A DNA stretch of 64,000 bases from Metopolophium dirhodum (Eukaryota > Arthropoda > Insecta > Hemiptera > Aphididae), in the NCBI RefSeq assembly GCF_019925205.1, contig NC_083566.1, positions 36,959,558-37,023,557 on the forward strand, written 5' to 3'. Below, piece by piece: positions 22,000-35,221 of the stretch. The number at the start of each line of letters is the position of its first letter. The stretch's first letter is position 1. The position numbers were made by a program, and so were the translations under genes. Under the pieces are notes generated by a model, which made no database searches, was not told the origin of the DNA, and worked only from the letters and a program-made list of their open reading frames with translations.

Positions 22000-22810
22000 T
22001 ATTATCGTGTGCGCATATAACTTTTCGCCGTCGTGCTCACGGCGCAGGTCGGGCGGCGAATAAACCACAATATGCTACATAATATTATTACTATAATTTA
22101 CACCCGACCGTATATTACCATGTGGTATACTATACCAGCTACCACGATACCGCGACGTCGGGTCGGAGAACGTCACTCCGGGTTACCTAATAACCTATAC
22201 TACCGCGATACTAACTGCGTACACGACTTCTCGTGGGCACTTTATCGGCCCAGCAGACGTCGCGGGAGATTGGCGGATGCGTGTACGGATAAGCGCCCCG
22301 AACAATGTAAAACGAGCGTGTGTGCATCATGTTATGTATATATTTCACTCGGGTAAGCCGCAGGGGCGATTTCGGCGATTTGGGCGTGTCCGGGGGGGGG
22401 GGGGGGGCGGTGGAGTGAATTTGATTAGAGTCATTTTTCTCGCGGAAACCCGTGTATATACGGAAAACACTATATGTACGGTCGCGGTGCAGGCGCCGTT
22501 GCGCTTTTGCGGACGTCGAGGCGATCCGGCAATATTTTTCACGATTATCGGCCGTTGATAAGGAGATGACAGTGAGAGCGTAATTTAAAAACAATATATT
22601 ATTATTTCCACGGCAAAAACGGGCGTGGTCGGCCCGCTTATCTAGTGCGTAATATTATTATATAGCCGCGGGCCGGAATTGCACTACACGGCGCGTCCGC
22701 CGAGACACACAATAGATAACCGCAAAAATAAATAAATAATAATGGCGGGGAAAAAAATGATAAAAATGATACCACTGTTGTGTACGTACCGGCTACCCCG
22801 CAGAAAATGT
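22000..22810. promoter_or_regulatory. CpG-rich island, candidate promoter region
   Basis: Sharply richer in G+C and CpG than its flanks, for example 22020-22060, 22140-22320, 22480-22560 and 22625-22720. Includes a 16-G homopolymer at 22392-22407. Several overlapping open frames on both strands are by-products of the low stop-codon density. Such islands in AT-rich insect genomes often mark promoters or first exons. No conserved peptide or clear splice structure was found, so this is a pointer only. Confidence 0.35.
22392..22407 (+). repeat. Poly-G tract (16 G)
   Basis: Homopolymer capable of G-quadruplex formation, and a likely site of length error in sequencing. Confidence 0.95.
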
Positions 22811-23944
22811 CCTGCAGGGATAGGACGCAAAGTGTATTATTATTATTATTATGGTGCCTACAACTATGTTATAAGGCCTGAAATTTGCGTGCGTGTATAA
22901 TAATAATATGTCGTCTTCACTAAAAGCGTTTTTTTTTTTTTGTCAGTATTAGGTAATATTAGATTTTAATTTGTATTGTTTCCTAATGAAAAAACATTGT
23001 ACATTTTCTATTATTAGTTTATTGATAATGACATTTAGTGCACTGTGATAATAGCACGTCGTATAGTGTTATCGATTTCCGAGTTTCAATTGGAAAAAAT
23101 TAAAACTATATTTACTATAATTTTAGCTGTGGAGTACATAATTTAATAATTTCGAAATACAAGGTTGACACACTGTTGAAAAATGATGATATTATAATAT
23201 TGGGACATCATTTACCTATATTTCCATTAACATCGAACATTTTGCATAATAGTATTATGTTGTTTAAATAATCGGATGTGTCTTAGTATATTTTATGTGA
23301 CGTACGTTGTAAATTATTTGACATGGATTTTTGTGAATTTCTTTGGGTTATTTGACATTTCTAAACAATTGAACATTCAATGAAATGTATAGTATATTAA
23401 AAATAAAAATGTTTTTAGATATTTACATTAATATTTGTCTTTCAATTTTCAATCATTTAATGTTGACTATTAAAATGATATTATACAAAAGGTATACATT
23501 AATATATTATTTTTTTATAATAATATTGATAACAGTCTCATATATTATTCAAAAATAAACGACTACTAAATTAAATTTATGAAAAAAACGTCGGAAATTC
23601 GGGAATTCGTACATATAGTTTGTGTGGTTTACTCATAATATTATATTACATTGTATTTTATGCATAACGAGCGTCGTGCATTTTTGTAATATATAGTATG
23701 TTTTAAATTTCGAATATTAAACAAAACGATATTGTTCTAAAACTTCTATGAGAGATGCAGTCTACATGAACATAATACTATATTATAATGCCCGCAGTTC
23801 AACTGAGCACAAGCTTTCAGTCGATTACGACCGGGTCTGTCTCGCTTCTATTATTTATCAGTGCACTGCAATTCCTCACTACGTAAACAATGTAAAAAAC
23901 TTGTTTGTATATTTATTCTCTTTTTAATAAACTTACGTGCGTTC

Positions 23945-23965
23945 GTGTGTGTGTGTGTGTGTGTG
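23945..23965. repeat. (GT)n microsatellite
   Basis: Uninterrupted GT dinucleotides. Confidence 0.9.
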
Positions 23966-25553
23966 AAAAACAAAATAAAAAACAATATTATATATATTTT
24001 TAAGCACGAAATAAATTCGTATCCGCGTCAGAACAAACTCGTTGTATTACCACGAGTCAATTATTTCTACGTGAAACGATGGAACGAATATATTATATTA
24101 ACCATTCATTGTTATTTGTTAGCATAAGTGGTCACTTTATATAATATTATACAAATTTATAATTGCAAAGGTAAAACGTAGGTATGATATGCGTAACCCC
24201 TATATAGCCCTGCGAATTTATTTTATTATTGTACGCAAACAACTAATAAGTACCTACATTATTAATTATTATATTATATAGATACAGGTTGTGCATTTAT
24301 TGTAGAAAAAAGACATTATGTTTGATTTTATAATAGGTATATGCTATCAACATGTAGGAAATGCGTTACAATAATATATTATATTATATTATTTACGAAA
24401 ATGTTTGTACTCGAATCGCATCCGTATGGAAACCAAATAATAAAATAATTATTAGGGTACCCATATCATAATAACATATACCAGAGATACGGTATACATA
24501 CTAATATGATATAATATTACTACACCTCCTTACCCTAAGGAGAAACCCTCAGAGGACGTCGTACGAGCACGTATGTCACTATCTTATTTTAAGTTACACT
24601 AACGTTGCATACCATAATAAAGCTTACATTCAACAGAATCCATTGTGTTTTAAATTTTTAACATTAGAGTTAGTTTTGTGAAATAACAATTTTGAAGAAA
24701 GTTGGGTATGAGTATTTAAAATCGATAAATTTAATAATAGTAAGCCACCCGGGTTTCTTGGCCACGAATCCATGCGCCTCGTAAAAAACACGTGTTCCAT
24801 CCGTACCAACCGTAACCCCCACACTTCCGATGAGTCGTCTTGCCGATTAGAGTAAAAAAAATTTAGAACAGATCAATCTAATTTGTATTCATATTAAACC
24901 CATATTATTGTATACCATTATATTATAAAGAAATTAGTATATTTTAATACATTTTTATTTACATGGAATATTATCGCATTGTAATTACATAATTTTTAAC
25001 ATTATTCAATAGTAACTGTAACACTGCCTCTCTCGCGAAAAATATATAGGTATATACAATAATGTAGTGCTTAAAAATAATAAAACATTGAAGGGCATTG
25101 TTATTTAAGAGAGAGAAAATGAAATGTTTAAATTGAAAAATACTCGTCGTTCAGATTTAGAAGATTCGTGAAAATTAATTTGAAGCAGTTAGATAAAAAA
25201 AAAATTATTTAAATACAAACGATAAAAATAATAAATAAATAAATACAATTATTACCCGTGGTTAAATAATTGTAATAGGTAGTAATATGTTATTTTTGTG
25301 GTTTTTGACTTTTGTACAATCAATTTTGATACTTTTATTACTTCAATACCAGTCGTAACGTATTCGACTTCGCCCGTAATGTTTAAAAAATAATATTAAT
25401 TTTGATGACACATTTTTATAAAACAAAAATAGTTGAATCTATTCTTACATGGCTACAGTTTATAGTTTATTATTAATTACAATTTTATGCATCATATACA
25501 TAATTCTTTTATTGTAATTTTTACTTCAATGTACCTAGTACGGTGAACCATAA

Positions 25554-25594
<41 letters not shown>
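25554..25594. repeat. (TTA)n microsatellite
   Basis: About 13 uninterrupted ATT/TTA triplets, the longest trinucleotide run in the window. Confidence 0.95.
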
Positions 25595-25595
<1 letters not shown>

Positions 25596-26980
25596 ACATA
25601 ACTAGTTTCTTTCTTTGAAGCTAGAATGGCCGAGATTTTCATTAATAATAACATTATGTAAAATCATAACAGCTAAAGTACGGAAATAAAAATATGTAGG
25701 TATTTACGTCTCGTCGTCTGTTTCGTAAAACACAATTTTGTAATAGTAGTAAGAAATAACTAATAAATACCTTATTAATATTGTGTAACTATTCGGAAAT
25801 TTAATAATTAATTTAAATTACTTTCGTCTACAATTATTTCCGCATTCAAGATTTTTATGCCCTTAGATTATAATAATTTTAAAAAGAAATTTGAGTGAAA
25901 TGAAGAAATTATTACAAATATTACGAATATTACGAGTGTGTACATCTACTAGTATGGTATATATAATTAATTAAATTAATATTGCTAAAATAAATAATAT
26001 TATAATTTTTCATTCAAACAACGATAATACTATACAAAAATGGTAAGTACGTTATAATATAACTGAATTCTATGCTAAACAATTTAGTGATTTAAAAATA
26101 AAAATTTTCAAGTGACGTACGGTGGATGAAGTATAAATATAATATAATATTATATAATTTATAACCGGCAAGGGTGGATTATTGTGTTTGTCATTTCGAA
26201 TTGGCTTAAAATTACATGGCTGTATGAATAGCTTAATTTCGCGTGTTGGGAAAGTTCTCTGTCATTTGCATTTCTTTTTAGAACTTTCAGAATTATATAG
26301 TCAACCCTATTGACGGCACGGCCAATTGAATAAAGAACGGTGATTCAGAAAGGGCAAGTGCAAGCGTTTGATAAACTACTTCTTCTCTACACACGTGACC
26401 GAATATATAGTAATTTTCGAATCGAAACTGAACCATGTTTATATTATATGGTCGAATAATGTAGGTACATAATACATAAATAACAAATATGGACTTATTT
26501 CGGGATGACAAGGCTATAAACGAGGGTTGTTCTTCCCCGATTCGAATTGGTCGTATACGTCTTGTATTTCATAAAAAGAATAAGAATAAACAAATTCACG
26601 GATTTAATAAAATATAATGTAGGCATATAATGTTTTACTGTCGCTATACATAACTTGCTATTGTAAAATATATTTTAAATTTAAAATGTTCTGTGTCGTC
26701 TCTCGTCACATCTATAACATGCGAATAAATCGAGTTAATTTTTTGTTTTTATCTGTGAAAAATATGATAATTCTGTGAATTAAAATACAGCGTTGTGTTG
26801 TACCTTATACTCTACTAACAACATTTTTTATGTAAAATATAAGTAAGTGTTGAATAAATAATGAACACAAATCCATACAGACGATAACTGACAATAATAT
26901 TATGTTTATTGTGGTTTATTATGAGAACGTTGATTTTGTTCTTCGGTAACAACAATAATATAATAATAGTCACATAACGG

Positions 26981-27839
26981 CAGTGTTGTAAAAAATGCTT
27001 TTAAAAAGTATTTGAGTAATTACTTAAATACTTTTAAAATAAAGTATTTAAAATACCACCCAAATACTGTAAATACCTGGTTAAGCATTTTAACAATACT
27101 CAAATACTTTTTAGAAGTATTTGAAATAATCTTCAAACACAAAAAAAAAAATTCTATTTTGTTCCGATATAATTTGTTATAATCAAATATTTGTTTATTG
27201 CATTTTAAAAATATGATTCGTTCAATAATCAAAATGCTGATCAGACATGATAGTTTTTTTTTAGTGATAGTTGCACCACAACAATGAACTTTTCTCTACA
27301 GAGGTATATATGAGTTTAAAGCTATATATTTGGACATCCCATACCGTCAACGATAATGATAATATTTATAACCATTTTCTTGGTAAATAGGTAGTACCTA
27401 CTAATAATTAGTAATAACATTTTCGTACAGTTAAATTATAAAGTGTAAAGCTGTCAAGCAACAGCTTATTGCATAATATATATATATTTTTTATTGACTT
27501 AATAATAAGCTTATTCTGGTACCGACGTACCGTTTCGAGTCGTCGACGACTGGAAAAAAAACATTTAATTAAGCTATATCGACATAAACCGATATAGAAT
27601 TGTTCATAAATGATAAATATATAATATAATATTGTTATAACGTTGAAGGACAACCACGGCAGCACGTTTTTTTTTATTTAACAAGGATTATAAAAAGAAA
27701 CAAATATTAAGAATTAAAAGAATAAAAAAAGTATTTAAAATGCCATTCAAATACTTCAAAATAAAAAGTATTTAAAAAAGTATTCAGTATGGAAAAAAGT
27801 ATTTGAATACTTTTACTCAAATACTTTACAACACTGCTG
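26981..27839. mobile_element. Non-autonomous hAT-like element with repeated AAGTATTT motifs
   Basis: The left end is CAGTGTTGTAAAAAATG. The right end read on the minus strand is CAGCAGTGTTGTAAAGTATT, the same terminus with an extra CAG. Flanks are CATAACGG (26973-26980) and CATAGCGG (27840-27847), an 8-bp duplication with one mismatch, as expected for hAT. Both terminal ~150 bp are packed with AAGTATTT/AAATACTT motifs in both orientations, able to fold extensively. The middle (27240-27680) is ordinary AT-rich sequence with no gene and contains a 14-bp CpG palindrome, AGTCGTCGACGACT, at 27538-27551. At 859 bp it encodes nothing and relied on a foreign transposase. Its ends differ from the intact hAT element at 15566-19320, so that element is unlikely to be its partner. 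Confidence 0.75.
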
Positions 27840-27847
27840 CATAGCGG

Positions 27848-29589
27848 ACTGCAGAGAACGTACAACAAATTATTCAACAACAATACGACTCATAATATCA
27901 GGCTCAGCATTTGGAAACCAGCTTCAAAAAAAATTATCTCCATTCTTATCAGAAACTATAGGCTTACTTTAGTGCTAAGTAAATAATTTATTTAAAATAA
28001 CACGTTATTTGAGTTTGTAACACTATTAAAATATTATATACTTAATATTATGATGGCTCTCGGAATAGTAACACATAAAAAAACAATGTTGTAAATATAA
28101 TCCTAAAATAAATTATAATTTATTATTCATGCTACATGTAACAGAATAACACACCATACTCTAGTATATCGTATATGTACATGATATATTGTATATATAT
28201 ATATATATAATATATATAATAAACGAACATCGCATAATTTTGTGCGAAATCAAAGCATGTTTGACTGAAATATTATATACTTTACTCATTAGTTGCACAT
28301 TAAATAAACATAATTTGTATTATATTGTTTACGTCGGGATTATACATTATTTTAATTTATAATCAAAATAACATGATATAATAATGTATTAAATATTATG
28401 GTTATAGAAATATTATAATATTATATTAGCTATGATCATTAAAGTAACTACTAAATAAATATAATAGCACTCCTCGCCATTTGCAACTTAACATAGGACA
28501 TCACCTAGATGTGTTCATCGGACCAGAAAGACAACATCATATTTTTTGTAATATAACATCAATCTGTTTGACAAAATCAAAAAAAAAAAAAATAAGTTTA
28601 TTATATAACTATAATGCGTAGTAAGGAAAGTTGTAATAATTACGATCAATAAAAAAAATAGCGTATACAAAGGCATCTAATAAATTAATTCAACTATTAT
28701 TTACAATGTCGTCTGTGTTTACTTTTAAACTACTATTTTCATGATATTATGGTTATTTATTTTTATATTATAATTACTCCAGTAAACTTCTATTATTCAG
28801 TTATAAGATATGAATAATTTTAAGATATAAGTTTTTGTCTGCTTTATATTTAGTTTTCTAAAGATGGTTGTATTGTTTTCAAAATATGAGATCATTTTGT
28901 GTATACATAAATATTATGAACAAACATTTAAGATAGGCAGTCCGCAGGGAATATCGAGGCCTTATTCAATGTATTTAACCCCCCATAAATTAAGTTCTAT
29001 ACAATATAAATCTACGTACTCGCGGAGTAGGTTCAAATTGAAATTTGTGAAATACGATATCAGCATCGTAATAATTTGTACTAATACCATGATAGAACCT
29101 GTCTTTAATAATGATCTAGCATTCTATGTTTTCGTAGACATAATAGGTTTTCTATGGACATCAATTACACATACATTATAATATTGTATAATATGAAAAG
29201 GCAAAATAAATTCATTCATTGATCAATGAGACTATTATATTAGATTCTGACCGGAGCAATGTAAGTATAATATAATTGGTCTTACAAATTTATTTTTATG
29301 TGTCCAACGTCACTTAAGTTGCAGTGAAAATACTTAAAACTATAACTTTGAGGATGACGGGAGGTTGTCAAAAATAAAACTATTTCCATTGATTGTAATT
29401 TGTAATCAGTCTGGGAAAAATAAAAATAAATATGAAAAAGTGGGAATATTTAACACACTTTCGATAAAACCGGTAATTTATTGTTATTCTAAAGCGAATA
29501 ACTATAATAGATATATGTACTTGAAGTTTTCACCAAGTATATTTTTGATTTACCATTCCTAGACATTGTATAATTTTCATAATGTCTTG
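27848..29589. other. AT-rich stretch, nothing recognised
   Basis: Includes a (TA)n run at 28191-28209 and a 12-base palindrome CATTGATCAATG at 29216-29227. The 105-codon open frame at 28864-29181 resembles no family I know and has no supporting context. Confidence 0.5.
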
Positions 29590-30190
29590 GTTCTTATTGA
29601 GAAATTTATAGATATTTTAAATGTTTGACTTTTTTTCTTTAAATGTTGATAAAAACTTTTAAGCCTGGTTTAAAAGTTTGAAAACTTAATACCAAATTTC
29701 TCATAAGTTTTCTCTACAAAAATTAACAAAAAAAAGTTTAGCATAAACCCATATTTTTATGATCATTTGAAAATCAAATTTTAATGTGATCAGATATTCA
29801 TAAGAAATATTACGATTTTTCATTTGAATATTTTAGTTATTTTGTAATAATTAAAAATAAAATCAGGCGTGGAAAACTAAAACAATCAACTGTTACTTAA
29901 ATTATTATTTTCTATACGTTTTAACAGAATTCCGAAAATATTTAAATCAAGTTTTCAAAATATTTAGTTTAATTTTAAGCTAATAATATCAAACCATGGA
30001 CCAGTCATTCATGCTGTTCTACGGTATATCGGTATTGCTAATAACAGTTAGTTAGCTTATTGTATGAAACAATTTCATAATATTATATTATCATATGTGC
30101 GATTTGTTTTGTCAAACTGAATTCAACTTACCGTATTCGTTTACTGCACATTGTATTACTAATAAAATATTCTTGGAATTATAAGCTGAT
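29590..30190. repeat. Probable body of a decayed dispersed repeat
   Basis: This stretch (TTTATAGATATTTTAAATGTTTGAC at its start, then TGAAAATCAAATTTTAATG and AAATCAGGCGTGGAAAACTA) has a texture resembling 43770-43930, which also starts TTTATAGATGTTTAAAG. Both precede a copy of the CAGAATCGTTTTTCGTATA motif. I infer one larger repeat whose 3' part is that motif. The body similarity by eye is weak. Confidence 0.4.
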
Positions 30191-30204
30191 GCACCTGCAG
30201 CAGC

Positions 30205-30270
30205 TCAGAATCGTTTTTCATAAAATCATAAACATTGTAATTTTACCATTGAATTAACATTTATTAAGAC
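30205..30270 (+). repeat. Dispersed repeat, partial copy
   Basis: GCTCAGAATCGTTTTTCATA followed by a diverged ATTGAATT segment. Shares its start with the better copies at 30406, 38071 and 44367. Confidence 0.55.
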
Positions 30271-30405
30271 AAAAATGAATTTGACCTACTGTATAACACT
30301 AGTACCTAATATCGAATACCAATACCTAATAATAAAATGAATTACTTTAATCACAATAATTCCATAAAATGTATCTAAGTACTTAGTAATATTACAAGCT
30401 GGCAG

Positions 30406-30540
30406 ACCAGAATCGTTTTTCGTATACAATAATTGAATAATGTTATATCGTTGAATTCAAATTTTATTTAACACATCCATTACAGTGACCCGCATGTACA
30501 GCAGAGCGACACCCACTTACCCGCTTTTTATAATGTTTTA
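30406..30540 (+). repeat. Dispersed repeat copy (CAGAATCGTTTTTCGTATA family)
   Basis: Contains CAGAATCGTTTTTCGTATAC, TTGAATTCAAATT and ACACATCCATTACAGTGACC in that order, as do 38071-38160 and 44367-44440. The tail continues AGCAGAGCGACACCCACTTA. Non-coding. This could be the end of a larger transposable element of unknown class. Confidence 0.8.
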
Positions 30541-30579
30541 AATTAGATTACCTACATGAAAACCATACACAGAGATAGG

Positions 30580-30730
30580 CAGTGTTGGGAAAAGATAACC
30601 GAAAACTCACCTGGATAAGATAACACATAATTCATTCAAAATTTATCTAGATAAGATAAAATATAACATCATTTTTTTTTATCTAGATAAAGATAAAAAT
30701 ACACATACATTTATCTAGATAAAAAAATAG
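30580..30730 (+). mobile_element. One end of a hAT-like element with ATCTAGATAA repeats
   Basis: CAGTGTTGGGAAAAGATAAC is a hAT-style terminus. It is followed by repeated (A)TCTAGATAA(GATAA) motifs at about 30648, 30681 and 30712. No matching right end or duplication of the left flank GAGATAGG was found in the next several hundred bases, so the element is truncated or its right end is decayed. The end position given is where the motif repeats stop. Confidence 0.5.
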
Positions 30731-31079
30731 ATAATTTTTTTTTAAATTATACTATAAATAATGTAATTTATTAGTAATTAATAATTAGATAATATTTATC
30801 AATTAATAACACAATGTCATTATGTCTATAAATACAATTAATGTCATTTTTCAACTAAAATAATATACAATATAAATTTTTAATACAAATTGAATAAAAA
30901 TAAAATAACAAAATAAAACTGACAATATTTCAATATTTTTTAAACATTTCTTTTTTTAACTATAATTATTTTGGAATTTGGAATCACTAGTCGGTTCTCG
31001 TAAATTATTGGCTATTTCAGTAAGTTATATAATAATATATATTACCTACTTTTTTTAAATATTATATTATTATGTGTTA

Positions 31080-31570
31080 TAGGCACGTTGAAATAATTGC
31101 ATCGATCTGCGGTCGATCCCAACTGATAACCATCGGCGGAGGGATTTTCGTTTAAAATAATAAAATTAAAACAAAAAACAAAAAACATTACTGCACGCCA
31201 TGGGCACCGTATGATATTCATATTATCATAATAATATGGTCGAGTTTGTCTCTTGTTTAAAAAGTTGTCCCACTCGGGAACACACAGCGATCGTCCGCGA
31301 CGCTTTGCCGCGTCGGCCAGACCACCCTACGGCGCGGTATCCCCATAGCTTACCACCGTTACCACTATTGGACCGTATGTCAAATGTCACGTGTTCCCCA
31401 GGGAGACCGCTGCAATAATGCAATATAGGTACCTATTATACTGCAGGCGCCGTGCGTAATTAGCGCGTCGCTAACCCGTCTACCGGACGTTTTTTGTCGT
31501 CTGAAAGTGCTCGCCGTTACGGGGGGGGGGGGGCATTATAGCAATTTCCGTTGCGTAAAACTTTCGCCGT
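31080..31570. promoter_or_regulatory. CpG-rich island
   Basis: GC- and CpG-rich relative to its flanks (31105-31140, 31260-31420, 31445-31520), with a 13-G run at 31521-31533. Antisense-overlapping open frames at 31226-31423 both lack recognisable domains. Possible promoter or first exon, not demonstrated. Confidence 0.3.
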
Positions 31571-31730
31571 TGTTCGCGTAGGCACACGGCACATTATTAT
31601 TATATTATATTATATTATAGCTTTGAGACGGTATAAATGTTATTATGACTGAGAAAAATATAAAGAAATCAAATCGCCGCAAACGGAATTCCAAAGAGAT
31701 CCTACCGCGTTATTAATATTATTATTATTG

Positions 31731-31764
<34 letters not shown>

Positions 31765-34700
31765 TATTAATACCTTAACATTCCAATGTCGGTATGTTCG
31801 AGAGTATACCGACATTCGGATTGAATTCGATCAAACCGGATCCCATTCGTTATTATCTCAAATAAGTAGGAGATTTTTAATATTTAATATTGTAAATACA
31901 TAGTATCTTAATAACTAGAATTTAGATTTTTTATAATTATTGTATATATAACTTATACTTGCCGTTATTAATATCCGTACGACGAATAATGTTTTGGTTG
32001 ACGGGATGAGATTCGCATCCTATTTAAAATTGAAAACAATCATTTTTATTGACCGAACCAAAGTTAAGAAAAACATTTTTATACGATGAGGGGTTTTTTG
32101 GTCTGTGATTAAGTACCTACATATTAAATAATATTATTACTACAGGAACTAATATATTCCTAGATTAATTATTGTAATGTGAAAATAAGCGGTGTGTATG
32201 ATTTTGATTTTAGTGGCCATTGAGTACGGCTGAATAATTATATTTTGAATGGTCTTATGAATAATCAATATTGGTAAACTACCAATTGCTTAAAAATCTA
32301 AAAGGCGTTAACAACTTCAGTTAAAATTACAAATTTTTTAGGTAATTAATACATTATAATAAAAATGTATATTTTAATAAATAAGCATTCATTAAAGCAT
32401 ACTCAATTATACATTTAAATTAATTACCAATACAACTTTAAAATATAGATACTTTAAATATTTAATTTAAATTAGATTATATTTAAGATTAAAAACGTAT
32501 AAATTGAAAAAGAACAAAGGTTTTAAAATAAAATATTTGAAATGTTATAATAGCATTGATGGTATTTATAATCAATGGTTATACAGTATAATTAATTTCC
32601 AATGCTGAAATACATAATACCTACATAAATTACCAGAGCTGCAACAGAAATTGAGGACTTACGAACATATTTTTAATGTAAACACATTGGTTCCGATTCA
32701 AATTACCGTTTTGTTATAAATATTAAATTTCTCCTACTTAATTTACTATTAATAGTCACCTACTACGAAACTTAATAATTTACGTTGCAATTAAAATTAA
32801 CGATTTTATAATCACATCTTATTTTAATACGTTGCAGTCCGCAATTAGTCATAATTCAAAATATTTTTCAATAATGTATTTATGTAGTGTATTCGCTCCA
32901 GAAAATGTTTATTACATTTGAATAAAGCAATAGGTTTATACATATAATGAATATTATTACGATAAATATAAACGAAAACTAAAAGATCGAATCAGTAATT
33001 TCATTAAATGGACTATGACGTTATAGTTGTAGCAGGTAGTAGCATAATATATCTAGGTACTCGTGTGATTTCTGAAGATACAAGAATTGTTTTAATATAC
33101 ACTGTATTTATTACTTTGATACTCGCATTATTGGTGGTATTATTTCTTTACAACAACAACAAATATGTTATCGGTTTGAAATATTTCAAATGTATTCGTT
33201 AAGTACTTACATGAGTTCTATCCGGGTTTACTTGTCGAGGGTGAAAAAAACTTCGTCAGGACATGTTTTTTTCTACCGATTCCACAATTTTTCACAGCAT
33301 AACCAAGAGACGTATTTCTGTTCAGATCGAAGTATCGAACTAATAATGTGTGTGCCGCCGATTTACCTCATATTATACGAAATAAAACAAATACATAACA
33401 TTATAATTTAACGTACATTTTGGTTCGGTAAAAACGTATCTCACGACTGCCGAAAGAAGATCGAATAGAGAAAAGACTATTAGGCTTATACTCAGAACAT
33501 GTTTGTTTCCAGTGTCGAAAACGATGTTACATCGTGTTAGGAGCAAAAAATAACTGATATCGATACAGTTTTCCTGTAATATTACGTACAGCCTACAGGA
33601 GGCAGCTAAGGTACATAGTCTTCAAACTATTGATTTTCACCGTAGTGTACAGAGTGTTCATATATACTTATACTTATATGTACCTATGCTTTAGTAGTCA
33701 TATTACATTTAATGAAAACAAAGATTATTACGATATAAGAACATCGATATTATAGTAAATAGTTATTAATATTGGTTAAAAAATATCTTCAGCTGGTTTC
33801 GTTTTCTGGTCAATACTGACTCTTTGACTACCTGATTTCTTGATAATGAATATAATATATTAAGAATAATGCACAGAAACCTCATGATTCATGAGTTTTG
33901 ATGAAGGAAGACCTTAAACTTGCTGGTTGTAAGTTACTAAATAGAGTAAAATATTGTAGTATTACAAAATTATAATTACGTAATGCAGAATGTATACACG
34001 TATTATTATGTATATTGCATTGTATAGTATATACCTACCTATAATATTATGTATTTATATGGACAAATCAGAGAAAAAAAAGAATGATTACCTACTTATT
34101 ACATTATTTGTTATCCAGGAGTACCTATATTAGTATTATAATAGATATAGAAAAATATTAATTTAGCTCGCCAAAAGAGCCAATTGTCTACACGAAAATT
34201 GAGGGATATACAATTTAAATATCCCACCTCACACAGAAAATTGATTTGACTAGTGTCGGATGTTAAACATTGAAGGTAGAGTTTATATACGAGTTTGCGA
34301 CATTGTCGAGGCGTTCGGCGTTTCTAATCCTAAGATAGTATACACGAATATTCCTACTACTTCGTAAGTATTATTTACGGAAGCCACAGCTAAGTATCCT
34401 TTCTCTTTGCATTTACGCACCACTAATATTATGACGTCACCAATAAGACGATAGTTAAGGACGATGTGGATCGCCAATGTAGAACAATCTTTCTGCTATT
34501 CTTAATAGGTAATATTGTAAATTGTAATAATGCTGTTCTTACTTAATTATTTTTAAATGTTCGTTGATTTATTATCAAGTACATATTATACCTAAATGCT
34601 CGACGTTTATTTATGGTACTTGCGTTATATTGTTATTGCGATTGTTTACCACTGGACTCGTACTTTTAATAAATAAATAAATAAATAATTCACCATCACA

Positions 34701-34779
34701 CGTATTCCTATATGTACGATACGAATCGTTGCTCTATTATACATCATCCGGATGTATAATATATAATATATTCCGTTGT
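31571..34779. other. AT-rich stretch with microsatellite and a small hairpin
   Basis: Holds (ATT/TTA)n at 31711-31754, the perfect 11-bp-arm hairpin AATGTCGGTAT/ATACCGACATT at 31785-31816, and (AATA)n at 34668-34688. Open frames at 33008-33411 include a hydrophobic stretch but no start context or homology I recognise. No gene supported. Confidence 0.5.
31711..31754. repeat. (TTA)n microsatellite, interrupted
   Basis: ATT/TTA triplets with one G interruption and imperfect ends. Confidence 0.85.
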
Positions 34780-35199
34780 AGAACTCGTTTGGTTTTTCGT
34801 ATACAAATTCGGGAAACCAATAACATTAATGCCGGCCATCGCCCATCAGCTACAGTCGCCGGTTCGCGCAAACGTCGCGGGGCCATAATATCATCATACC
34901 TTATACATTACACGCACCACTACAACAATAAATAGGTAGAGTCGGTAGAATTTCATTAAGCGCGTGTGCGCCGTATACGCAACACGATAATAATATGTTA
35001 TATATTATACAGCAGCTCCTCGGATGTGTATAAAAAGCTACAGCAACAAATCCGTCGGCTCTTGCACCGGGGACTGAGATGGATTCGTTCTACACGAGTG
35101 AATCCGCATTTGAGGTGAAAAAAGGAAACACTACTACAAAACCAAATGCGCGCACGGCGGCCGAACGATACACTATACATAATGTACGGGCGGCGCCCG

Positions 35200-35221
35200 C
35201 ACACACACACACACACACACA
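35200..35221. repeat. (CA)n microsatellite
   Basis: Uninterrupted CA dinucleotides. Confidence 0.93.

Larger units (their letters stand above)
22811..26972. other. AT-rich stretch with microsatellites
   Basis: Contains an (ATT)n run at 22837-22853, (GT)n at 23945-23965 and a long (TTA)n at 25554-25594. A small mixed-composition patch lies near 24530-24850. No gene could be supported. Confidence 0.55.

Noticed and set aside
22033..22594. Five overlapping open frames on both strands in the CpG island.
   Set aside because: Low stop density in GC-richer DNA produces them. They run through a poly-G tract and lack domains.
25554..25594. Considered a possible tandem array of biological interest.
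   Set aside because: It is a plain (TTA)n microsatellite, common in AT-rich insect DNA.
26981..27839. Considered as a passenger of the intact hAT element at 15566-19320.
   Set aside because: The termini differ (CAGTGTTGTAAA against CAGGGCCGTATTA) and the subterminal motifs are unrelated.
33008..33202. Short frame with a hydrophobic stretch that could be a small membrane protein.
   Set aside because: Hydrophobic residues are expected from T-rich codons. There is no start context, conservation evidence or neighbouring gene.
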